NCBI GenBank assembly: GCA_009777535.1
Contig: WRLP01000007.1
Span: 57,619-121,618, forward strand
DNA: 64,000 nucleotides
Direction of reading: 5' to 3'
Origin: Treponema sp.
GTDB taxonomy: Bacteria > Spirochaetota > Spirochaetia > Treponematales > Breznakiellaceae
Shown in pieces: positions 24,663-31,946 of the stretch (position 1 is its first letter; every line of letters begins with the position of its first letter). The translations under genes and the position numbers were made by a program. The notes below the pieces were generated by a model. It saw nothing but the letters and a program-made list of their open reading frames with translations. It was not told where the DNA came from and did not search any database.

Positions 24663-24817
24663 AAAAGCAAGCCCCGAAGTGGTAGAGTTAATGAGCTTTT
24701 CAAGCATTGCATGTGTCCGGAAATATGATTCGGGCCGGGAATGTTTTTAATTAAAAAAGGCGGAGGGGCAGAGTAAAGCTGGAAACATTATTAAGAATCC
24801 GGAAATATGATCCGGAT
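24663..24817 (+). ncRNA. Structured 5' leader of carbonic anhydrase copy 2
   Basis: Same four-stem layout as the copy 1 leader: P1 24663-24668 with 24695-24700, P2 24715-24719 with 24731-24735, P3 24740-24746 with 24783-24789, P4 24797-24802 with 24812-24817. Loops between the stems differ in sequence and length while the stems remain pairable. The segment GAGTAAAGCTGGAAACATTA is unchanged. The conservation of pairing outside the coding region supports a functional RNA rather than chance. Confidence 0.5.
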
Positions 24818-24843
24818 CAAATAAACTTAAAGGGGAGAATTTT

Positions 24844-25416
24844 ATGAAAATTCACCAACCGGCAGAACTCATTGAGGATGCAAACGTAGGTTTGCAGATG
24901 CTCAAGGAAGGGAACGAGCGCTATCTGAAAGGCGCTCTGATTGACAAGGGCAGCTATAAAGCGGACAGGGATGTACTGGCAACAGGGCAGAAACCGTTTG
25001 CAGTAGTGCTGACCTGTGCCGATTCCCGCGTGGCACCCGAGATCTTTTTTGATCAGAAACTGGGTGATATTTTTATTATCCGCAACGCCGGCAACATAGC
25101 CGACACGACAGCGCTTGGCAGCCTTGAATACGCTGTCGAGCACCTGAAGAGCAAGCTGGTAGTAGTATGCGGGCACAGCAAGTGCGGCGCAGTAACTGCT
25201 GCCTGCTCCGGCGGCGAACTCCCCCCCAACATCAAACACATAACCGATCACATTCAACCCGCCGTAAAGAAGGGCGGTGACGTAGAGCAGGTTATACAGC
25301 AGAACGTTCTGGAGATGGTGGAGAAGGTGAAAGCTGACGACATAGTCAAGCACACCGGAGCCAAGGTTGTAGGGGCCTGCTATGACATCCATACAGGTGT
25401 GGTTAAGTGGCTTTAA
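24844..25416 (+). CDS. Beta-class carbonic anhydrase, copy 2
   Basis: 190 residues, protein identical to copy 1 with the same CADSR and CGHSKCGAV zinc and active-site motifs. The DNA is almost identical. The few differences are silent and lie around 25278-25300 and 25373, which points to a very recent duplication or ongoing gene conversion. It is followed after 58 bp by a small exported His/Gly/Tyr-rich protein and then the Mrp-type antiporter operon, all on the same strand. The leader has diverged more than the coding region, consistent with conversion acting on the gene. Confidence 0.92.
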   Translation: MKIHQPAELIEDANVGLQMLKEGNERYLKGALIDKGSYKADRDVLATGQKPFAVVLTCADSRVAPEIFFDQKLGDIFIIRNAGNIADTTALGSLEYAVEHLKSKLVVVCGHSKCGAVTAACSGGELPPNIKHITDHIQPAVKKGGDVEQVIQQNVLEMVEKVKADDIVKHTGAKVVGACYDIHTGVVKWL

Positions 25417-25474
25417 GCACTGGTAATACCAGTAAATGCTTCCTGAAACTTTAACCCTGTAAGGAGTGATTCGT

Positions 25475-25696
25475 ATGAAAAAATTTTTGTGCTTACTGGT
25501 AGCCCTGTGTACAATTTCGGTTATATTGTTCATCGCAGTCGCTGATGTTAACCATGGACATGGTCCTGGCTACGGTTATGGCTACGGCTACGGATATGGC
25601 GGTTATGGTTATAGTGACTATGACGGTCATGGTTACGACGGCCATGGCGATGACGGGCATTATGACGATCACGCCCCTGTATCAAGCAATCATTAG
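25475..25696 (+). CDS. Small exported His/Gly/Tyr-rich protein
   Basis: 73 residues from ATG 25475, with AAGGAG 8 nt upstream; a GTG at 25466 overlaps that site and is rejected. N-terminal signal peptide: KKF then a hydrophobic run, LFIAVADV. The mature part is a low-complexity GYGYGYGYGG stretch followed by H-D-G-rich units (DGHGYDGHGDDGHYDDH). It has eleven His residues and many Asp, a composition typical of divalent-metal (zinc, nickel or copper) binding. It lies between the zinc enzyme carbonic anhydrase and an antiporter operon that also contains a His-Asp repeat. A metal buffer or storage role is inferred. Confidence 0.6.
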   Translation: MKKFLCLLVALCTISVILFIAVADVNHGHGPGYGYGYGYGYGGYGYSDYDGHGYDGHGDDGHYDDHAPVSSNH

Positions 25697-25750
25697 ATGT
25701 TTACCCTCTCTGCATTAACTGACCAAGAAAATGCATGAGAGGGATAATTT

Positions 25751-26236
25751 GTGTGGGAGGAGGTTAGACAATTGCCAGTATTGTTTTTTTTGTTTTGGCT
25801 TATGTTAAATGCACGTGTAACCATGGAAATAATCGTGGTTGGCATTGTAATTTCCGTTCTGATTAGTGTATTAAGCTATCGCTTTATAGGCATCAGCTTC
25901 TCAACGGAAAGAAAAGTCTGGTTCAAGATTTTCTCTGTCATTGGATATTTGTTCGTTCTTCTGTTCGAGGTGATAAAAGCTAATGTCCAAATGATCAAGT
26001 TGGTTCTTGCCCCTGTAATTGACATTAAGCCTCAGATTATTTACTTTGATTCTCCACTGCGGTCCGAGATCGCTCAGGTAGCATTAGCCAACTCCATTAC
26101 TTTAACGCCCGGAACAATCACGGTCAAACTGGAAGATGGTAAATTCGGAGTACATGCCATTGACGCTCCTGTGGGAGAAAATATCGAGGATTCTGTGTTC
26201 GTTCACAGGATTAAAAAGATTGAAGGGGGGCATTGA
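25751..26236 (+). CDS. mrpE: Mrp antiporter subunit MrpE/MbhA-like
   Basis: 161 residues, GTG start with GAGAGGG site. Two N-terminal membrane helices (LPVLFFLFWLMLNA, and an IIVVGIVISVL run) then a cytoplasmic domain with LANSITLTPGTITV, the MnhE/MrpE family hallmark. First gene of a ten-gene unit collinear with the archaeal Mbh A-H module (MrpE-F-G-MbhD-MbhE/MrpB-C-D). The subunit is part of the Na+/H+ antiport membrane arm. Confidence 0.85.
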   Translation: MWEEVRQLPVLFFLFWLMLNARVTMEIIVVGIVISVLISVLSYRFIGISFSTERKVWFKIFSVIGYLFVLLFEVIKANVQMIKLVLAPVIDIKPQIIYFDSPLRSEIAQVALANSITLTPGTITVKLEDGKFGVHAIDAPVGENIEDSVFVHRIKKIEGGH

Positions 26237-26238
26237 AA

Positions 26239-26577
26239 GTGTTAGATTATGTATTCGATTATGATCAAGCCGTCCACTATTTGTTGTATGCGGGCATGAT
26301 ATTCCTTTCGATAACAATTTTCTTTTGTCTTATTTTTGCCGTCAGGGGGCCAAAACTTACCGACAGGATTATAGCCACCAACATGATCGCCATTAAAACG
26401 ATACTTCTGGTAGTGCTGGTGGGTATTTATGTCGGCGAAGGCTACCTGGTGGATGTGGCATTTGTGTACGCTTTGCTGAGTTTTCTTGCAACCGTAATAT
26501 TTACAAAATTTATGCTTCAATTCAAGTTGAATAAGCTTAAAATGCAAGAGCCGCAGAACGCGGGCGAAATACAATAG
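26239..26577 (+). CDS. mrpF: Mrp antiporter subunit MrpF/MbhB-like
   Basis: 112 residues from GTG 26239, 8 nt after GAAGGGGGG; a TTG at 26233 is too close to that site. Three membrane helices with the family segment RGPKLTDRIIATNMIAIKTI and the acidic DVAFVYALLSF of helix 3. Its start region overlaps the end of mrpE (stop at 26234-26236), so the genes are translationally linked. Confidence 0.85.
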   Translation: MLDYVFDYDQAVHYLLYAGMIFLSITIFFCLIFAVRGPKLTDRIIATNMIAIKTILLVVLVGIYVGEGYLVDVAFVYALLSFLATVIFTKFMLQFKLNKLKMQEPQNAGEIQ

Positions 26578-26593
26578 GAAGGCGGTATAAATT

Positions 26594-26914
26594 ATGGAAC
26601 TTATAAGACTTGTTTTAGCCGTCCTGTTTTTCGCAAGCGGTTTATTTATTTTGGGTGTCGCAACATTGGGACTGTATCGCTTGGGGTATGTGTTAAACCG
26701 TATTCATGCATCAGCTAAATGCGACACGCTGGGAGCCATGCTGGTTTTGCTTGGTATCTGCTGTATTACAGGCGTCAGCTTTACAACATTAAAACTTATA
26801 ATGCTGATTGTCTTTATATGGCTGACCAATCCCGTGGCTGCTCACATGATTGGCCGCGCAGAGGTTCTTACCAACCCCTATCTGCGGGATGAAGTGGAGG
26901 TTGTGGAGCGATGA
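26594..26914 (+). CDS. mrpG: Mrp antiporter subunit MrpG/MbhC-like
   Basis: 106 residues, three hydrophobic helices. Motif LYRLGYVLNRIHASAKCDTLGAML is the MnhG signature (R.HA..K..TLG). C-terminal WLTNPVAAHMIGRAE also matches. The gene overlaps the next one by the ATGA junction at 26911-26914. Confidence 0.85.
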   Translation: MELIRLVLAVLFFASGLFILGVATLGLYRLGYVLNRIHASAKCDTLGAMLVLLGICCITGVSFTTLKLIMLIVFIWLTNPVAAHMIGRAEVLTNPYLRDEVEVVER

Positions 26915-27165
26915 CGTTCTTTCAATACATGCTTTTGATTTTTCTGGTTGTCTGTGCGATCTCTGTTTCGTTTACCAAAAAGATCATTTCTGCTGTCATT
27001 ATTTTCATGTCCTACAGCATTGTTATGTCGATTGTCTGGCTGCTTCTGGAATCTCCGGATTTGGCTTTGACCGAAGCGGCTGTAGGCGCCGGTATTACAA
27101 GTGTTCTCTTTTTCCTTGTAATCAAGCGTATTAACCAAATGGAGAATGCACGAAATGGCAAGTGA
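26911..27165 (+). CDS. MbhD-like subunit (MrpA C-terminal piece)
   Basis: 84 residues, two or three hydrophobic helices. The block LLESPDLALTEAAVGAGITSVLFFL is the MbhD/DUF4040 signature, which in standard bacterial Mrp systems is part of the C-terminal region of MrpA. Here it is a separate gene, as in archaeal Mbh, Mbs and related modules. The conserved Glu in the ALTEAAVGAG segment is present; this region belongs to the proposed ion path. It overlaps the end of mrpG and is overlapped by the following His-rich fusion gene. Confidence 0.85.
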   Translation: MTFFQYMLLIFLVVCAISVSFTKKIISAVIIFMSYSIVMSIVWLLLESPDLALTEAAVGAGITSVLFFLVIKRINQMENARNGK

Positions 27166-28474
27166 TGGCGGCAAATTCAAGAGTTTTTTAAATTGGGTAA
27201 ATGCCGATACGGGCCTGCCGCCCATTGAGGAGCGGGAACCTGATTACGGCGATCACGATGATCATGGCGATCATGATGACCATGGCGGGCATGACGATCA
27301 TGGAGGCCACGACGACCACGGCGGACACGACGCGCATAGCGGCCACGACGACCACGGCGGCCACGACGACCACGGCGCTCATGATGCCCACGGCGGGCAC
27401 GATGACCACGGTGGACACGATGCCCACGGCGGGCACGACGATCATGGCAGCCACGATGCTCACGGCGGGCACGATGCCCACGGTGGACACGAAGCGCATG
27501 GCGCTCACGATGCTCACGGCGGCCACGATGCCCACGGCGCTCATGATGCTCATGAAGACGATGCCGATGATACGCCAATTGGCGCACCGGATGAAGAGCT
27601 TGAAAGCTCGGAGCTAATTCTTGGTAAAAAAGCGGATGATCATGAAGCCGCGATACCGGCGCACAAACAACCGCAGGTTTTAATTGAGCCGAGTATTCAA
27701 CTGACAAAAAATGTTAAAAAGGTGATAAAATCAGCTCACTTTTTATCTTCTGTCTTTTCTGTGCTTTTGGCACTGTCCATTATTGGCCTTCTGCTTTTTA
27801 CCCTGTCTTATATGCCTCAGTTTGGTAATCCAAACAATCCGACCGTGAACGAAGTTTATACTCGCTATATAGAAAGAGGCGTACGGGAAACAGGGGCTGT
27901 CAATATTGTTGCGGCAATGATTCTGGATTACCGCGCATTTGACACTCTCGGCGAGGCAATAGTTCTTTTTACCGCTGTAATGTCCGTCATACTGTTGATT
28001 CGTACAATCCCTGGTTCTTCGGAAACGCAGGTTATCAACAAAAGGCTAAGCGATATACAGCGGCCGTTGATTTTAAGGTTTATAGTCCTGTTGATTGTAC
28101 CGTTTATTATTGTCTTCGGTATCTACATTATTCTTAATGGTCATCTGTCTCCCGGCGGAGGTTTTTCCGGCGGGGCGATTCTTGGCGCCGGAATGGCGCT
28201 TTGGGCAGTTGCCTACGGGGCTGAAAAAGTCCGCAAATTATTCAATTTTAAAACCTATACGCTTTGCAGCTGTTTAGCGCTGCTTTTCTACGCTCTTGTT
28301 AAGGGATATTCGTTCTATATGAGCGCAAGCGGACTTTCTACCGGTATTCCGCTGGGCACGCCGGGCAATCTTTTCAGCGCCGGCTTGATACTGCCTCTTA
28401 ACATTTGTATCGGAATAGTTGTCGCCTGCACTGTGTATAGCCTTTATGCCCTTTTTTCCGAAGGTGAGGTGTAG
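27155..28474 (+). CDS. His-Asp repeat / MbhE / MrpB fusion subunit
   Basis: 439 residues from ATG 27155 (GGAG at 27141-27144; the ATG at 27146 is too close). Three parts. First, residues about 32-133: 17 units of six residues of type G-x-H-D-[DA]-H, 34 histidines. Second, about 180-285: MbhE-like region with transmembrane helices and INIVAAMILDYRAFDTLGEA-type motif (here VNIVAAMILDYRAFDTLGE). Third, about 290-439: MrpB/MnhB domain with LNGHLSPGGGFSGGAILGAG. MbhE and MrpB are usually separate, or MbhE is fused to MrpA, so the fusion plus a histidine array is unusual. The His array precedes the first helix. Its metal-binding role and location are inferred. Confidence 0.85.
   Translation: MASDGGKFKSFLNWVNADTGLPPIEEREPDYGDHDDHGDHDDHGGHDDHGGHDDHGGHDAHSGHDDHGGHDDHGAHDAHGGHDDHGGHDAHGGHDDHGSHDAHGGHDAHGGHEAHGAHDAHGGHDAHGAHDAHEDDADDTPIGAPDEELESSELILGKKADDHEAAIPAHKQPQVLIEPSIQLTKNVKKVIKSAHFLSSVFSVLLALSIIGLLLFTLSYMPQFGNPNNPTVNEVYTRYIERGVRETGAVNIVAAMILDYRAFDTLGEAIVLFTAVMSVILLIRTIPGSSETQVINKRLSDIQRPLILRFIVLLIVPFIIVFGIYIILNGHLSPGGGFSGGAILGAGMALWAVAYGAEKVRKLFNFKTYTLCSCLALLFYALVKGYSFYMSASGLSTGIPLGTPGNLFSAGLILPLNICIGIVVACTVYSLYALFSEGEV
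27248..27553 (+). repeat. 17 x 18-bp His-Asp repeat array
   Basis: Seventeen consecutive 18-bp units, core GGCGGGCACGATGCCCAC-like, coding for G[GDAS]H[DE][DA]H. Units with DDH dominate the first half and DAH the second, showing block duplication. The period is a multiple of three, so copy change would keep the frame. It produces long spurious open frames on both strands. Confidence 0.9.
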
Positions 28475-28476
28475 AC

Positions 28477-28824
28477 ATGGAAGTTACGGCTATAATCTTA
28501 TTTGGCATTGGATTAACTACTCTTTTATTGCAGAAAAACCTCATCAAAAAGGTGATTGGTTTTAACATTATGGATACGGCTATTTTTCTGTTCCTGGCTG
28601 CAAAAGGTTATATAAACGGCAGAGGCGCCCCAATAATAATTGACGGTGTTACGGATGTGGAGCTTTATATAAACCCCATACCTGCCGGGCTTATACTCAC
28701 GGGTATTGTGGTTGCAGTTAGCATAACGGCAGTTATGCTGGCGCTTTGCCTTAAACTGTACGAGCATTACGGCACTCTGGACATGGAAAAAATTATCCTG
28801 TTGGCCGAAAGGAGGGACGACTGA
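28477..28824 (+). CDS. mrpC: Mrp antiporter subunit MrpC (NuoK-like)
   Basis: 115 residues, three membrane helices. Motifs IIIDGVTDVELYINPIPAGLIL and GIVVAVSITAVMLALCL are those of the MnhC/NuoK family (N-P.P.AL.LT.IVI..). The spacing to mrpB is 2 bp, and the stop codon overlaps the ATG of mrpD by one base. Confidence 0.88.
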   Translation: MEVTAIILFGIGLTTLLLQKNLIKKVIGFNIMDTAIFLFLAAKGYINGRGAPIIIDGVTDVELYINPIPAGLILTGIVVAVSITAVMLALCLKLYEHYGTLDMEKIILLAERRDD

Positions 28825-30344
28825 TGCAGCTTTACTATCACTTCCCGTTCTTCATTATCCTGCTGCCCCTGATATCATCGTTCCTGATAGCGCTTTTTAA
28901 CAGCGAGAAAGCCGCGCGAGGTATTACACTGTTTGTACAGTTGATATTAACGGCATTGTCGTTTGCGCTTTTATTTTCACTGTTGAATGCGCCGGTAAGA
29001 ACATTTACCTACAGGCTGGGGAATTTGCCGGCGCCCTGGTGCAACGAGCTGCGTGCAGGTTTATTTGAGGCAATGATGTCATGCGCTTTTGCAGTGGTTA
29101 TGCTCTTTTCCATTACGGGGGGAAACGGCGATACTGCAAAAGATTTGAAAAAGGGAAAGATTCATTACTTTTATCTTTTACTCAACCTGCTTACTTCTTC
29201 TCTTATGGTGCTCGTGTTTACCAACGATATTTTTACTGCTTATGTCTTTATCGAGATTAATACTTTGGCTGCCTGTATTATTGTTGTTGCCAAGGAGAGC
29301 GGTGAAACGATTAAGGCTACCATTAAGTACATGGTATTAAGCATACTGGGTTCGGGATTGTTCTTAATGTCCACCTCGATGCTGTATGGGATTACGGGGC
29401 ATCTTCTGATGGAGCCGGCGCATAATGTTGTCAGCGCTCTGGCTGCCACGGGGCAATACCATGTGCCGCTTATCACGACACTGGTTCTTTTTACGATTGC
29501 AGTCGCCGTCAAAAGCGCACTGTTTCCGTTTCATTCCTGGCTTCCTGATGCGCACGGGTCTGCGACAACCACCGCTTCGGCAGTGCTGTCGGGTCTTGTA
29601 CTTAAAGGCTATATAGTACTGTTCATTAAATTGGTGTCCCGCGTTTATGGAATGGACGTTATCAATATGCTTGGCGTTATGCCGGCCCTGTTCACGCTCG
29701 GGCTTATCAGCATGGTTTTTGGCTCCGTCTTTGCCATGATGCAAAAAGACATCAAACGCATGATTGCGTATTCTTCAGTGGCTCATATCGGTTACATATT
29801 TATGGGGATCGGTTTTAATACTCCGGCCGGATTCGCGGCGGCAAGCTACCACATAATAGCGCACGCTTTTACAAAGAGTATGCTGTTTATTGCGGCAGGC
29901 GCGCTAATTAATATAGCGGGATCCAAAGTAATAGCCGACATGAGGGGCTCTGCCTTAAAGGGAAAAGTAGCGGGCGTCGCCTTTGTTACGGGCGCGTTTT
30001 CACTGATTGGAATTCCGCTTTTCGCGGGGTTCCCGTCCAAGTTTTACCTGGCAGGCGCTGCAATATCACAAGGAGGTCACGGCACATGGATTGCCGTTGT
30101 TATTTTGGCGTTGAGTACGTTTTTGAATGCGCTCTACTATGTTCCAACCCTGTTCAAGCTCTATTCGAAAGGCGATGAGCAGGGGGCAGTTCAAACAACC
30201 GGAGAGCTGTCGGGCGGGGGATACAAGGTAAAATTCTCCCCTGTTCCGACACTGGTCTGCTTAATAGCGGCTAATATTGCTCTCGGTATTTTCTATGTCC
30301 CGCTGCTGAATATTCTTGAAAGGGGGTTTGTGTTATTGGGATAA
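28824..30344 (+). CDS. mrpD: Antiporter-like subunit 1, MrpD type
   Basis: 506 residues, about 14 membrane helices of the NuoL/M/N-MrpA/D superfamily. The key charged residues are present: Glu in YVFIEINTLAACIIV (helix 5 equivalent), Lys in AVKSALFPFHSWLPDAHG (helix 7) and Lys in LSGLVLKGYIV (helix 8), plus QKDIKRMIAYSSVAHIGY. The SATTTASAVLSGLVLK form is MrpD-like. It would carry out proton and/or sodium translocation. One-base overlap with mrpC. Confidence 0.88.
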   Translation: MQLYYHFPFFIILLPLISSFLIALFNSEKAARGITLFVQLILTALSFALLFSLLNAPVRTFTYRLGNLPAPWCNELRAGLFEAMMSCAFAVVMLFSITGGNGDTAKDLKKGKIHYFYLLLNLLTSSLMVLVFTNDIFTAYVFIEINTLAACIIVVAKESGETIKATIKYMVLSILGSGLFLMSTSMLYGITGHLLMEPAHNVVSALAATGQYHVPLITTLVLFTIAVAVKSALFPFHSWLPDAHGSATTTASAVLSGLVLKGYIVLFIKLVSRVYGMDVINMLGVMPALFTLGLISMVFGSVFAMMQKDIKRMIAYSSVAHIGYIFMGIGFNTPAGFAAASYHIIAHAFTKSMLFIAAGALINIAGSKVIADMRGSALKGKVAGVAFVTGAFSLIGIPLFAGFPSKFYLAGAAISQGGHGTWIAVVILALSTFLNALYYVPTLFKLYSKGDEQGAVQTTGELSGGGYKVKFSPVPTLVCLIAANIALGIFYVPLLNILERGFVLLG

Positions 30345-30436
30345 TTACTTTTGCTGTGTTTTGAAGAAGTAGTTTTTTTTGGTTCAACGTTATTCAACAC
30401 TGGACTATATTATTATTTTATTAGGAGGAACTTCTG

Positions 30437-31912
30437 ATGCTACCTCTCGCAATTATTATTGTTTTGGTTGTTTCAGCTATTTTAATCGTTATTGCAAAGA
30501 ATAATATTCTTGCAAAAGCCATGACCCTGATCGCTTTGGGTGTAGGTTTTGTTATTTCTATTGCAATTGTATCCGCAACATCTGACGGAGGGGCAATTAC
30601 CTGGGCGGTTGGAGTAGCGCCCTGGAATATATCACTTTCTGTTGGTCCGCTGGAAGCTTTTATGGCATGTCTTTTTACGGGCATCGGGTTTTTAATCATG
30701 TGGGCTTCTACGACAATGATCGATCATGATGTCGAAAGAAAGAAAGTACCGCTGTACTACACCCTGATATGCTCGCTGATTGCCATGCTCTGCGGCGTAG
30801 TTTTCTTTGACAACTTGATAAACGTGTTTATCTTTATCGAGCTCAGCTCTATCGCTGCTGCGTGTATTGTCATTATTAAGAACCAGCCGGAAAATATTCG
30901 CGCAGGTCTTAAATATCTGACGCTGTCGATTCTGGGTTCCGGTTTTGTACTGATGGGTATTGTAGTTTTCTACACCATCACAGGTTCGCTTACCATGTCG
31001 GGTATACACGCCGGTTTACTGGGCAGCTTTGATGCCAACAAAAGCTCTGTGCTTTATGCATCAATATTCATTATCATTGGTGTGGCGTTCAAAAGCGCTT
31101 TGTTCCCAATGCACATCTGGCTGCCGGATGCACACGGAACCGCTCCGTCACCGTCTTCGGCCACGCTTTCAAGTCTTGTACTGAAAGCCTATGTTGTTTT
31201 CTTTATCAAGATTTTATACGTAGTGATTGGCCACGGCATACTGAGCCACGATCCGGCGCTTTCCATGCTGCTGCAGATAATTCTGTTTTTCGGCGCAGTC
31301 GCTATGCTTGCCGGCTCTGTTATGGCAATTCTGCAGACCGACATCAAGCGCATGATTGCTTATTCTTCTGTGGCGCAGATCGGTTATATCTTTATGGGAA
31401 TAGGGCTTGCCAACCAGTTGGGTTTGCATGCGGCTATTTTCCACATCATGGCTCACGCGGTTACCAAAGCAGGACTCTTCCTTGTAGCGGGCTCCATTAT
31501 TGAACAAACTCACAACCGCAGACTGGACAAGATGGACGGCCTTGGAATTCAAATGCCTGTTACAATGCTGTTTTTCACAATAGGCGCCCTTTCCATGGTT
31601 GGTATTCCGATGTTTATCGGCTTTAACAGCAAGTGGAATTTTGCTATGAGCATTATGGACTCCGGACAGTTCTGGGTAATGGTCGTACTGGTAATTTCTT
31701 CTTTGCTTAATGCACTTTACTATCTGCCGGTGGTTATTCGCTCCTTCTTTGGTGAAGAAGCGCGGAAGAAGGCGGAAAATCGTGAATCGCTGGAGCGTTC
31801 CGTTGGCGGCTTGCTGCCGATTGGCGTGCTGTCTTGCTGTGTTATACTTTTTGCGGTATTTAACAGCGCATTCGCTTCCTTTTTCAGGATGGTAGTCGAA
31901 AGCATTTGGTAA
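30437..31912 (+). CDS. Antiporter-like subunit 2, MrpD type
   Basis: 491 residues, same superfamily. Key residues: Glu in IFIELSSIAAACIVI, Lys in AFKSALFPMHIWLPDAHG, Lys in SLVLKAYVV, and QTDIKRMIAYSSVAQIGY. It is closer to subunit 1 than to subunits 3 and 4, indicating a duplication of mrpD. A 92-bp gap with AGGAGG before the ATG separates it from mrpD. A TATATT box at about 30410 could give an internal promoter, but its -35 is weak. Confidence 0.85.
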   Translation: MLPLAIIIVLVVSAILIVIAKNNILAKAMTLIALGVGFVISIAIVSATSDGGAITWAVGVAPWNISLSVGPLEAFMACLFTGIGFLIMWASTTMIDHDVERKKVPLYYTLICSLIAMLCGVVFFDNLINVFIFIELSSIAAACIVIIKNQPENIRAGLKYLTLSILGSGFVLMGIVVFYTITGSLTMSGIHAGLLGSFDANKSSVLYASIFIIIGVAFKSALFPMHIWLPDAHGTAPSPSSATLSSLVLKAYVVFFIKILYVVIGHGILSHDPALSMLLQIILFFGAVAMLAGSVMAILQTDIKRMIAYSSVAQIGYIFMGIGLANQLGLHAAIFHIMAHAVTKAGLFLVAGSIIEQTHNRRLDKMDGLGIQMPVTMLFFTIGALSMVGIPMFIGFNSKWNFAMSIMDSGQFWVMVVLVISSLLNALYYLPVVIRSFFGEEARKKAENRESLERSVGGLLPIGVLSCCVILFAVFNSAFASFFRMVVESIW

Positions 31913-31946
31913 TGTTCTCAATTTTTCAATTGAAAGAGGAACGCGC

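Noticed and set aside
27177..27707. Long minus-strand frames (His/Arg-rich) and alternative plus frames over the His-Asp array
   Set aside because: They are translations of the 18-bp tandem repeat in other frames; the plus-strand fusion protein has clear family domains and start.
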